The notes under the pieces are model-generated. The model did not search any database and had not been told where the DNA came from. It was given only the letters and a program-made list of their open reading frames with translations. A stretch of 64,000 nucleotides of DNA, from the NCBI GenBank assembly GCA_020809705.1, contig CP085825.1, positions 7,626,001-7,690,000 of the forward strand, written 5' to 3'. Of the stretch, positions 10,629 to 21,347 are shown piece by piece (position 1 is the stretch's first letter; each line of letters opens with the position of its first letter). Origin of the DNA: Calonectria ilicicola. Its lineage: Eukaryota; Ascomycota; Sordariomycetes; Hypocreales; Nectriaceae. The position numbers and the translations under genes are program-made.

Positions 10629-12746
10629 ATGGAGGGCTTCCGTCGTGGTCCTAGGATGCCACCGCTGGTGGCTAACTTGCTCTCCGATCCCTTACCAGGT
10701 ACTCACATGATGCCTCAAAATAATCCTCCCGGACAGTTCTCATCTCGTTCACCTAATGAGCCTCCACCAGGGCCAAGCCCAGCCTCCCGGGAGTCAGGCT
10801 CGTATGCACGGAGACGGGCCGGGACTGCCTGTCTTGTCTGTCGGGCCAGGAAGACCAAGTGCGACAACCAGCGACCAGTGTGCGGCTTCTGTGCTGCCAC
10901 AGGAGGCGCTTGCGGTTATCCAGACGATAGCTCCTCTGACCACTCAAAACTTGACAGAGGTAGTCTTGCTATTCTGCAGCGGCTCGGGGAGATGGAGCGA
11001 AACATCACGGCTCTTCTCAACCGGAATGATAAGGATCAGCAAGGCCAAGCACCTCAGCAACAGGGGCTGTTGGTCGAAGACACCCTCAGATACCATGATG
11101 CTGCTATATCCGAGGAGGCGCAACAGGGGAGCGACCGACCCCCAGCAGCGGATGTTGTTACCCGAAGCTCTGAAATGCGAGTAGAGAGGCTGCTTGGATG
11201 GCCTATTTTCGGGATTCAACAGCACCCCTCCCTTCCGTCTACTTTGGGACACGATGATGGGCATCTCCAGGTTACCTCCAGAGATGCTATTTTTGATCTT
11301 GATCCCGAAGTGGTGACCCAACTAGTGGATAACTTTCTCGAGAACAACCACATGAAAAATCCCATATTTGTGGTTGATCAATTATGGTCTGATGTAAATG
11401 ACATTGCCGAAACCGGTCTTCGGTGGGATGGGACAACATGTCTCATTGTAAGTGCTAATAATTTTTTTCATTCTTAGTCTAACCCTGGCAGCTTCTGGTT
11501 TGCGCCGTCAGTGTCCTAGCTCCCCAAATCGGAACAGAATCGCAACCTGGATACTCAAAGCGAGCCGACCGTTTGAAACGTGCAGAGCTCTACTTCCAGA
11601 TGGCACAACGTCGAATTGGCATGCTCTATCACAGTAACTCTCTCTTAGCTGTACAATGCAGCTTCCTCACTGCTGTATATCTCATGACAACATTTCGTAT
11701 CATGGCTGCGTGGAAAGCCTTTACCCAAGCTGGGACCCAATGTGTGGGCTGGCTAGCGGCTAGGGATCATACAGGCGATCGAATGGACATTCAGTCACCA
11801 AATGCTATGGATACTTCTAGAGGTGATAGTGAGCAACATATAGAAGAGAGTCTCTATTGGAGTTGTTTGAAGAGCGAATTGCACGTCTAGGCGCCCCCAC
11901 CCCATCCACAATGGGTTTGCTAACTGAAAATGCAGGGAGCTGAGAACCGAGCTTGGCCTTCCGGGATCGAGCCTCAATGAGATGCAGTACTCGCACGTGT
12001 ATCCGTCTCCACCAAATCCCAGTCAGTTGGTGGGAGGTCATGCGAGATCCGAATCAGCCGCACAACGAGAGCGTAACCGTCTGGAGACTAGCTGGTTTTT
12101 CTACTTGGCCGAAATAGCCCTCCGTCGTATCATGAATGAGGCCTTATCATCGCGATACCGGGCCGATTCTTGGTACTACAAGACAAACTGGTGGACTGCA
12201 GAAGGGGAAGAGCGGTTTCGGAATGATGTTGAAAGGTTTAAGCTGAAGCTGGAAACGTGGAAAAACATGTTACCTGCAGCAATGAGATTTCCCAGCGACC
12301 CTCATGAGTACACAGGCGATGCTCTTCGAGGGATACTACGAGGGCATCTCGTTGACATTTTAGACGTCCTTTATTTCCCTGCTGTCCGAGCGGTGGCATG
12401 TATGGAGCTCGTGGAGATAGGACCTTACGTTGTAGCTGCAGCCAAGGAAGCGCTGGAAAACGCCGTCTATCGTATCACGCTATGTGAGGAGGGGTTTTGG
12501 CATCGCCACCAAGGTACATGGTTGATGATTCGAACGTGTTCTCGGAGCGCGTTGCAGCTCTTGGCAGTGGGGTTTCGGGCACAAAGGGAGCCCAGCCTGG
12601 CGGAGCTACTCCCAGAAGGATGGAAATATTCCGTTTCCAGGGTGATTGCCTTGATCGAGTACTGGGAGTCCGAGAGCCCGGATCTGACGATTCTATTGGC
12701 GCGGCTACAAGAGATGGTATCAAACCTTGAACAGGGGGGCGGGTGA
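10629..12746 (+). CDS. Zn2Cys6 (fungal binuclear cluster) transcription factor
   Basis: Exons 10629-11447, 11492-11880 and 11936-12746 give 672 residues. The zinc cluster has Cys68, 71, 78, 85, 88 and 95 (CLVCRARKTKC...CGFCAATGGAC). It is preceded by a Pro-rich N-terminus and followed by the fungal-specific middle domain; LKSE-LELRTELGLPGSSL is its usual landmark. Intron 1 (44 bp) ends at CTAACCCTGGCAG. Intron 2 (11881-11935) keeps the LKSE-LELR landmark only if it is spliced as GC-AG (donor GCACGT). The gene is divergent from the sugar transporter and so probably regulates it. The start is the first ATG in the open frame. Confidence 0.85.
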
Positions 12747-13936
12747 AGCCAGTGGATTCGCAGATTAATGGATTTCAATGGTTTGGTTACGCAATGCGGC
12801 GGTTCATTGTCGGTCTAATTGTCGTACAATGCCTCGACTTAGAGTAGATCAGGCGAGACTGATTCGTCCAGTCAATAACGCACTCCAACATGTTTCCTGA
12901 TTGAGCTGGAACAAAGTGAGGAGGCTGACGATGATGCTATCCCCGGCCTTATTCCCCGCATTGTCCCAATGACGAGTCATGAGTAGGTGCCGCACGGCAA
13001 AAGTTGTGGCAACCACGCACGGCAACAACCGCCCCGGCTTGCGCTTCGGCGGGGCACCGATATTCCCCGTTCGGCATGCCACCGATAATCCCCGCTCCAC
13101 TCCCCGAGAGTTAATGACCAAAGCCCGTATTCATTAAGAGTCGGTGTACGAAAATTAAACGCGTGATGAACATAAATCGATGAGGCGCTTAGAATGCGAA
13201 AGAGAGGACGAATCTTGCCTTTTCAGGCTCGGTGTCTGTGGTGTTGAATATTAGACCTCCCGGACTTGCTCGGTCAAATAATAATCTGATTTGTCTTGGA
13301 AAGAAGCTGAGCATACGTTGATATAAGATGCGATGTTTTTTTCATTTTATATTCGTTCTCTTGAATGTTTCTTGTTTAAGGATGATTTGTTCTCAAGCTA
13401 TGCATATTCCCCGTGAAAATACGGATGGTCTTAAAGGGCTTGATTTGAGTTTTATATCATGTGCAATAGATAATCCACTTATTCGATTTATGGAAAGAAA
13501 ATCCTGTAACTATATCATGCTCCATTGTTCCCACCTGGAAATATTGAATTTTGTTCTCTGATGGGAACATCTTGGCGTCAAATACTATCAATCAACCAGT
13601 CAACTCTGTGACGCAAGGAGAAATGTACTTCTAAGCTTGCTGTCTGTTGGGAAAATCTGGAATGGGTCGCAATCAAGATAAGGCATCCATGACAGAACCT
13701 CCAATCTCGGCGGCTTAGCATATTTGCCTAATGTAGCTGACGAACCAGATCTCCTTGTGGCTTTGGGGCTGAGGGCGGGGGAGTGGAGACCCTATGTTGT
13801 GTTTGTGGCAGCTTTTTCGATGCTGACTGAACCATTTTCCTTCTCCTTGAGAAGCACCTAATTGTGTAATTTCTGTGTGTTGTGTCTCTTTGCCACTGAC
13901 GTTTGCGAAGCCATATATATACTGCGACGCTGCAGC
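12747..13936. other. Intergenic with repeated TATTCCCCG words
   Basis: About 1.2 kb without a recognisable gene. It holds the 69-bp module at 13032-13100 and two further isolated words of the same type, TATTCCCCG near 12960 and ATATTCCCCG near 13403. Confidence 0.5.
13032..13100. promoter_or_regulatory. 69-bp module, copy 1, with two 14-mer direct repeats
   Basis: Begins CCCCGGCTTG and contains ACCGATATTCCCCG (13056-13069) and ACCGATAATCCCCG (13081-13094), 25 bp apart. A second copy of the same length lies at 21050-21118. It reads like a paired binding site for a zinc-cluster regulator, but could also be a repeat fragment. Confidence 0.5.
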
Positions 13937-16748
13937 ATGACTGAAGCGCTGGCGACGCTACGCGTCGCAGCCAATGTGCTCCACTTCGTCGAGTGCGGCT
14001 ACGAAATCGTGGCGCAGGCCAGCATGATCAAAAAGAGTAAACATGGCGCTACACCATCAAATCATGAGCTCGAAGTTCTTGCTAAAGACTTGAGCGCCAT
14101 GATGAAGGCTCTGCAAACCTGCCACAGCATTCCCATCTCTCTAACCTTGTCTGAATCGATTGTCGTCTGTGCCGAACTCTCTGATTCTCTGGTCGAAATG
14201 TTACAAAGCCTCAAGCTGAAACCTGAGGATAAAAGTCTGTGGAAAAGACTAAAGATATCCATAAAAGTTAGTCAGAAGTCTGCTGAGATAAAGGATGTCA
14301 GTGTGCGTTTGGCAGGGCTGCGAATGCAAATTTGCGATCACGTCAATTTTGATGTCATGTTTGTTCCCCCCTGTTTTGTAATTGGATTGCTTAGATGATG
14401 ATTACTGATACTCATCTTTTAGGAAAACTCTTGTAGCTCAAGAGATCTCTAATAACCCGTTCAAAACCTCTGGTATGGAGCAACTGGAGAAGATAGCAAC
14501 ACAGGTTGCTGACCTTGCCTCAAACCGACCATGGAAAAATGCGGACATAAAACCAGAAACTAAGAGACCGACAGATTGTGAAAGGTTGTTAGACAGGGTT
14601 GAAACGGTGCTGAAGAGATTTCCTCCAGAACAGAGGATTACTCGGGTTCTCAAAAGCCTCTATTTTGATCAAATAAAAGAACGAGTATCAGAAGTCTACG
14701 ATGCCCATCCAAGAACATTTCACTAGATTTTTGGCGATAGCCCTCAGGTGAATTTGGTAAAGTGGATGTCATCTTCGGATTCGAATGGAATTTACTGGAT
14801 ATCAGGAAACGCTGGTTCGGGCAAGTCAACATTGATGAAATTTGTGTTGGACCAAGAGTCCACTATCAATGCTTTGAATAAATGGGCTGGTTCGCATTCT
14901 CTCACTATCGCTGATCACTTTTTCTGGAGTGCTGGCACTCAAATCCAGAAATCACAGGAAGGTCTTTTCAGGACGCTCCTCTTTCAAATATTCAGGCAAA
15001 ACCCCAAACTTATCAAAATGCTGTGCCCAAAGCGCTGGGAGCAAGACTCGCTTGGACAATTCGAACCATGGACCCGAAATGAGCTTTGTAGCGTGTTTCG
15101 AGCCCTCGCCAATGTGGTCGATTGCCCCACTAAAATCTGCCTCTTCATTGATGGCCTTGATGAATATCGAGGCGATCACAGGGAACTACTGATGTTGTTG
15201 TTTGAAATATCCAAAGCACCCCACCTCAAGATTTGCGCCTCGAGCAGACCATGGATTGAATTTAGACAGGTCTTTGAGAAAAGTTGTTGGAAGATTGCGG
15301 TGCAGGACCTGACTGCCGACGATATACGAAAGTACGTGAGAGACAAGCTGTGTCCCTCCAGTCCTACATATCCATGGGTGGAAACACACGATCCAGCTGT
15401 TGCGGGCACTCTCGCAGACGAAATCTGTCAAAAAGCGCAAGGCGTGTTCTTATGGGTGTTCTTAGTTGTTCGCTCTCTCCTCAAAGGCCTAGCAAATGGG
15501 GATAGCTTTCGTGACTTGAAGAGTCGAGTTCAGGAGCTGCCTGCAGACTTGGAAAATTACTTTAAGCTCATGCTTACAAATATCGACCCTATTTATCAAA
15601 GACGCACGGCTAGAGTGTTTCAGGCTCTTGTCCACACGGCTTCCTCTTTGCCTGTTCCTGTATTCTATTTCTTCGACCTTGAAGAGGAAGACCTGGAATA
15701 TTTTGTCAAAGACGCCATAAAGCCAATGATAGACTCTCAGGCCAAGGCTATAGTAACACCGAAAAGACATCAGCTTATTGCACAATGTAGAGATCTGGTC
15801 AAGCTCACCTGCGATCAACACGAGCCCGTAATCATTCGTGATCGTATCAGCTTTTTGCATCGAACTGTTTCAGATTTCTTCCGCACCGACTATATGGATG
15901 CACTACTAGATGCTAGAGTCGGCGATAACTTTGATCCAAGGGTGGCCTTGTCCAAGGCTTTCATAGCCATGCTAAAATCCATACCACCTTTATGGGTTTC
16001 AAGGCGAACCATTGAAGCTGAGCGAATCCGCCGATTTGCGCTCGCGGTTTTGGCATACGCGTGTGAACTGGAGTTAAAGGGTATGTCACAGCAGACATTA
16101 TCAACTCTAAAGTCCCTGAATCTGATTTTTGATGGGCTTATATGTGAATCAACTGAAGCTGACCAGTCTTGTTGGGAGTATTGCTTTCCGGGCTCTGACT
16201 GCCATTCTGGATTGGGAATGATGCTAAGATATTTTCCTTTTGGATATGCACTGGAAGCGGCCCAATTACTAAACCAACATGAAAAAGAAAGACTTCTCAA
16301 AGAAGTTTCTCAATCAAGGATAGTTATAGACGTTGGAGAAAGATTTGAATTCCGCCTGGGTAGTGATGCTAATCTTGAATCCTTGGAGAGGTTGCGTGCA
16401 AGGAGCTTATTCCGGAATTCGCCATTAGAAGCCAATGATAATGATAAACCTGCAAATCAGAAACATTCGCAGGTTTTAAAGCAAAGTAATTCGACAGGTA
16501 AACTTCAACTTTTCTTTCCTTTTTCAAAATCTCCCTCGTGTCTTGGACACGAGGCTAACAACATTCTAGAATTGGCACTCGATACCGTAACCTCCCAAGA
16601 GCAGGCTAAAATTGTGAGATTAGCGACCACAAAAGCAGATAATACACTTAGGTCTTTTATATCGAATGATTTGATCAAAGAAACCCCGCACAATATGTCG
16701 GCGAGGAAATCTGTCCTTCCAAATATCCAGATTGATCATGGTCTCTAG
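13937..16748 (+). pseudogene. NACHT/STAND NTPase (NLR-like), nonsense codon before the NTPase domain
   Basis: Exon 1 13937-14358, a 64-bp intron 14359-14422, then an open exon broken once by TAG at 14724-14726. The N-terminal part (about 1-240) resembles the helical N-terminal domain of fungal STAND proteins. The linker reads RTFH-stop-IFGDSP where relatives have F-x-WIF, so TGG probably became TAG. After that the frame stays open for more than 660 codons: Walker A ISGNAGSGKST, Walker B CLFIDGLDEYRG, a sensor segment ASSRPW, and a long C-terminal helical region with no clear ankyrin, WD or TPR repeats. The change is TpG to TpA, as RIP makes. These proteins act in self/non-self or microbe recognition. 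A truncated downstream product from ATG 14766 is conceivable. Confidence 0.8.
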
Positions 16749-17544
16749 ATGAATCCTAATCTATTGAGACATTATTGAAAGAAATAACTGACGATTAGAA
16801 TAATTATTATATCGTCCAACAAAGAAGATGGAGCCTTTCTAAGGTTTATTCTTATTTTTAATATACCCACGGGATTTATTTAGCAGGGACTAATGCACAG
16901 GTTACGGGTATAACATCGGGCACAAACCTTATACTGTACACTCAAGGTCTCATTTAAGTTCGACGAATAGCGCAAGATGAGATCAAGAGGTCGAGGTTCT
17001 TGAGTGAATAAGCAGACTCACTTTTTGTCATGTTCTGCAGAATGGCGCACGATTTACAGTGCTAGAGCATGAATACTTGCTAATTCCAAATCGAGATTAC
17101 GGTTGTGCTTTGCATTCTGTGTTTCTTAATTTCCTGCGTGATTCTAGCTGAGACGACAGATTGAACAGCTATCAAACCAAACTATGTACTATGGTCTAGA
17201 ATCCCAATAATTTGGTAGAGTCATGTAAAAGTTTCAACATTACAATGATGCAACAAATGAGGTTGCATTACGTGTTCATTTTGAGGTCACACAGAACCCA
17301 ACGGGGTAAGTCCGACTACCGTAAGTCTCATAAGAAGAAACTCCGAGAGCGGGGATGTCGGCATCTTGCGTTTCGGAATGAATATTAGCCAATGAACCTT
17401 TCAGTATTTGGTATGAACCGGATAGATTAGTGAGCCGCTTATATTTGGATATCACATGCTGTTCCTTTTTCCTCTTTTCCCAGACTTCTCCTACTTATTT
17501 TTCTCGAGAATCATTGTTCCGCCTAATCCAACTAGCCTACCAAC
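16749..17544. other. Intergenic, nothing recognised
   Basis: About 0.8 kb between the NACHT pseudogene and the SDR gene. No coding frame or repeat stands out. Confidence 0.5.
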
Positions 17545-18354
17545 ATGACAACAAGCATTGCCATCTATCCCGACTTGCGGGACAAGAATGTACTCATTAC
17601 AGGTGGTGCAGAGGGTATAGGCGCTGCGACAGTCGAGCTCTTTGCTCGTCAAGGCTGTCAAGTTTTGTTTTTGGATATATCCAAGCCATCGGCGCAGAAC
17701 ACCATCGATCGCATTGTTTCGTTGAAAACGGCCAGCAATGGCGATCCAATTAAAGCGCCTATATTTTTCTTCTGCGATGTGTCCGACCTGGCAGAGGTGC
17801 AGGGTACCGCCAACAAAATACTTGAAGAATATGGCATTGTTCATATCCTAGTTAACAACGCCGCTCTTACGGGAACTCAATCAAGACTTGACACGGACAA
17901 GGTCACGCCTGGCTCTTGGGACGATAGCATCAATACAAACCTCAGACATGTATTTTTCTTGACTCAGGCTGTGTTGCCTGCGATGAAGGAGGCTGGAGGA
18001 GGGAGTATCGTCAATTTGGGCTCCATTACATGGCGCATTCCGGCTGCAGGAACCCCAGTCTACGCCGCATGCAAAGCCGCAGTAATGGGTCTGACGCGTG
18101 TCCAGAGCAAGGAGGTTGGAGCGTTCAACATACGTATCAATAGTGTCATGCCAGGGGCGATTGCAACTCAAAGACAGAGGGATGAGGTCTTGACACCTGA
18201 ATATCGTGCAGAGGTCATGCGGGGACAGAGCTTGCAGCGAGACTTGACCCCTCATGAGGTAGCGAAAGTGATTTTATTTCTGGCGAGCGATCAGGCCAGC
18301 GGTGTGACGGGAAGTACATATGTTGTTGACGGTGGCTGGTGCAGCGATCCCTGA
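17545..18354 (+). CDS. Short-chain dehydrogenase/reductase (classical SDR)
   Basis: A single-exon gene of 269 residues. The Rossmann motif TGGAEGIG (residues 19-26), the NNAA segment (about 97-100), a serine in NLGSITW and the catalytic YAACK pair mark a classical NAD(P)-dependent SDR. PGAIAT follows, and DGGW lies near the C-terminus. The family oxidises or reduces alcohols, sugars and many other carbonyls. Its neighbours downstream are an acetate-type transporter and a GH51 arabinofuranosidase, so a sugar or polyol substrate is plausible but not shown. No signal peptide, so cytosolic. Confidence 0.9.
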   Translation: MTTSIAIYPDLRDKNVLITGGAEGIGAATVELFARQGCQVLFLDISKPSAQNTIDRIVSLKTASNGDPIKAPIFFFCDVSDLAEVQGTANKILEEYGIVHILVNNAALTGTQSRLDTDKVTPGSWDDSINTNLRHVFFLTQAVLPAMKEAGGGSIVNLGSITWRIPAAGTPVYAACKAAVMGLTRVQSKEVGAFNIRINSVMPGAIATQRQRDEVLTPEYRAEVMRGQSLQRDLTPHEVAKVILFLASDQASGVTGSTYVVDGGWCSDP

Positions 18355-19724
18355 TGTATGAGGAAATGATATTCCGTCGTTGGATCATGCTCAGAAATTT
18401 GACTCTGAGATGTGACTGAGGAGAGAGGCGCAGTGACTAAGCGGGGGGGGGAAATACGCGACTTGAGCGTGTTGACGGCGGTATGCGGACCGACCGGACC
18501 GCACATTTCAGCGTGATTCGGTTTCGCCTTCAGCATTTTAGGACTACTACAATTTAGGACTAATTGAAAATGACGGTAAAACCCATCTTGAATTCCGGTT
18601 CATTTCGGCCATTGGCATTTGTGTTTGATGTATATGACAAGTAAGTTGACTATGATCCCATGAATCAACCCATTCGGCTATCAAAGAACAAGATTTTGTA
18701 AAATATGAAATCTTAAAAAGAATATGACATGGTAAATATGACTCAGGATCAGCCATACTTTCACTAATTAATGTTTTGGTCGCATCGATGCTAGCCTTCA
18801 TCGTAGACCACTTCACCTCATGAACCCGGACCAATTCTTCGGCTCAACTTTATTGCTCTAACTCTCCTACGCGTGATTGAATCCATTCAAATTTCATGGT
18901 TTTTGTGCCGGTTTACACTAAAAGTTCGAGTTGCACCGGAAGAATCACAAACCCTGCTGCCGAGACAAATTGACTTTATCCGGGTGTTGATTATCCGGCG
19001 CTGACGTCTCCCGAATTTCGCGTTCGCCCACGTCACCATCGCCCTCGGACCGCTCTCGGCTTCGGTCCGCTGCCATTTTCAGAGTCAGGACTGCTGACTC
19101 AAGCGCAGCTTTGAGCTTGTACCAAAACCCTTTTTAGTATATCGCGAAAGCTCAAAGATAGCTGTAATATCTGGCTTGGAACGGAAGGTAATTAATTGGA
19201 AATTTCGCGTGTATCCATCATCAATAAAAATAGACGTCGCATAGATAAATAATTGGTATAGATTCAGTACAGAAAGGAGAATGAATTTCTAGTTTTTGAA
19301 ATTCCAACTGTGATGGTCTGGACCAGACTCATCACCGTCTCGGTCATAACTTGCTCGCTTTACATCAATAACCAATGATCACCTCGCTGCATTACCCCGC
19401 AGTCTGTGCACCACACCATGTATATCGACCATTGATTAAGCTTGACCAATTTAGTCCAAGTAGGAAAGAAAGATCTACATCTGAATGAATGTGCCGATGT
19501 TCAAACCTAATGTCAAGGATACGATATCAGTATCTATTGATTTTGCGAGTGCTACACTGTGAAGGTCGGTCCGCCGGAGATCCCCAATAGTCCGCTCATG
19601 CAAGATATTTTGTTGAGGTTGTTGAATATAAAATAATCCTCACGTCCCAAGACTTTTCCGCTCTTCATCCCCACGAAACTTTCTGCCCATATCCTAATTA
19701 CCAGTCTCTATTCCATTGAGCATT
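18355..19724. other. Intergenic, nothing recognised
   Basis: About 1.4 kb. A G9 run lies near 18442. CCGGAGATCCCC near 19575, upstream of the transporter gene, faintly resembles the 14-mer of the 69-bp module. No gene is seen. Confidence 0.45.
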
Positions 19725-20791
19725 ATGTCTACCCCTGACTACTCAGATATCAATGGCAAGCTTGACCTTGCCGAGCATACAAATGGCCGATCCGAAACAC
19801 TGGACAAGATTCGTACCGCTGGAAGCGTCAGCATGGATGCCGAGCTGTTTGAGAAGCTCTATCTTTCTCCACCAAACCAGGTGAAGGGGGACCTGAGAAG
19901 GACATTTGGCAATCCAACTCCAATGTAGAAGCTGCCATATCTATAAATTCGTGGAATATCCTAGCTAACATCACTTCAGAGCATTGGCAGGGTTTCTGGT
20001 AACTTTGATGCCGCTTGCATGCGCACTAATGGGCTGGAGAGGTGCCAGTAACTTTGGAGCTGCAATCATGTTGGTACCACCTACTTATTCAATCAGACTA
20101 TGAAGTTGACTGAAACAATATAGCCCTGTATACTTTTTTATGGGAGGCATCATGATGTTTCTAAGCGGCCTTTTAGAGTGGGTCCTTGGAAACACATTCC
20201 CCGGAACTGTGTTTGTGAGCTTCGGTTGCTTCTTCCTTGCCTTTGGAGGTATCCTCAGCCCTAGCTTTGGAGCTTACGCTTTTTACGCTCCTGCTGATGC
20301 TACGTCTGCTGCTGTGGGACTCACAACAACGGGGTTCAACGCCACTATGGGTAAGTAGCACTTTGACATATTCTATCAAGGTGATACTAATTGGATGATT
20401 TCAGGCTTTTGGCTAATGGCTATGTGTATACTTGTGATTGTCTACTTTATTTGCTCTTTGCGCACAAACATTGCGTTTGCCTACATCTTCTTCAGCCTTA
20501 TCCCGTCGTTTAGTCTACTTTCTGGAGCATTTTGGCTTCAGGCTTCTGACTATACTGGAAATGCCAGCAAAGTACACGACCTTTTTGTGGTAAGCTCTAC
20601 TCTAAAAGTGATGTAGAAAATTTTGGCTGATAGGGGTATAGGCTGCTGGTGCTTTCCTTTTTACCACCTGCTGTGTTGGGTGGTATATCTTGTTGTCAAT
20701 CCTATTGGCTAGTGTGGACTTCCCAATCCAACTTCCTGTTGGCGACTTGTCTCATGTAGTGAAAGGGGCAAGTGAGAAAACGATGGTTTAA
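19725..20791 (+). CDS. GPR1/FUN34/YaaH family (acetate-type) membrane transporter
   Basis: Five exons (19725-19924, 19980-20069, 20124-20350, 20405-20589, 20642-20791) with introns of 52-55 bp encode 283 residues. The family signature FGNPTPIALAGF, split by intron 1, is the local form of the NPAPLGL motif. Six hydrophobic segments follow, including the FFMGGIMMFLSGLLEW and FGAYAFYAP regions typical of Ady2/AcpA proteins. These move acetate, ammonium or other small solutes across the plasma membrane. The start is the first in-frame ATG, MSTPDYSD. It lies upstream of the GH51 gene on the same strand. Confidence 0.88.
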
Positions 20792-21347
20792 TGATGGCGT
20801 GAAGCCTGATGTATGCTTGGTAAGGCCTGGAAGCAGCATTTGCCGTTTACGGGCAAAAGTCACCTGTAATTTGCACTAGTGTAGCACTTATAGCTGTATT
20901 GGACGTATGAATAAAAGATTGGGGCCTTTAAAAAGCGCATGATATCAGTTTGACCACGAGATGAACGCGTTGCCAACGGACGACGCGATCGCGAAAACAT
21001 CGGATAACAGAGCGAGTGAGAAAAAGTCACGCAGCCACGAGGACACTGGCCCCGGCTTGTGTGCTATTGTGGGCCCCGATACTCCCCGTCGGGATGCCAC
21101 CGATATTCCCCGGCCCACATTTTGGGCAGCGTGATGCTTCACGGTGAGGTTTGGTGGTCGGTGCTGCCACAACAGGCTCGTCCGTACGTCAGTCTCATTT
21201 CATTCTTCAATCAACTCTCGTATATCTTGTAGAGCTTCTCTAGATATTTTTACTCAATTGTTTTGTTCATTATAACTCAAATCTTTTAAATCTTAACTTT
21301 CAACATTGTTATCAAACTGCATCAACCAATTGGAGAAAATTGCAACC
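20792..21347. other. GH51 promoter region
   Basis: Promoter region of the arabinofuranosidase gene. It holds the second copy of the 69-bp module, listed separately; nothing else is recognised. Confidence 0.5.
21050..21118. promoter_or_regulatory. 69-bp module, copy 2, upstream of GH51
   Basis: Same length and layout as 13032-13100: CCCCGGCTTG at the start, then CCCGATACTCCCCG (21075-21088) and ACCGATATTCCCCG (21099-21112), 24 bp apart. It ends 229 bp before the GH51 start codon, a normal distance for an activator site. Confidence 0.55.

Noticed and set aside
11478..11520. Early stop in the first Zn2Cys6 regulator when splicing at the first AG
   Set aside because: The next AG (11490-11491), after CTAACCCTGGC, gives an open frame with the family sequence LLVCAVSVLAPQIG.
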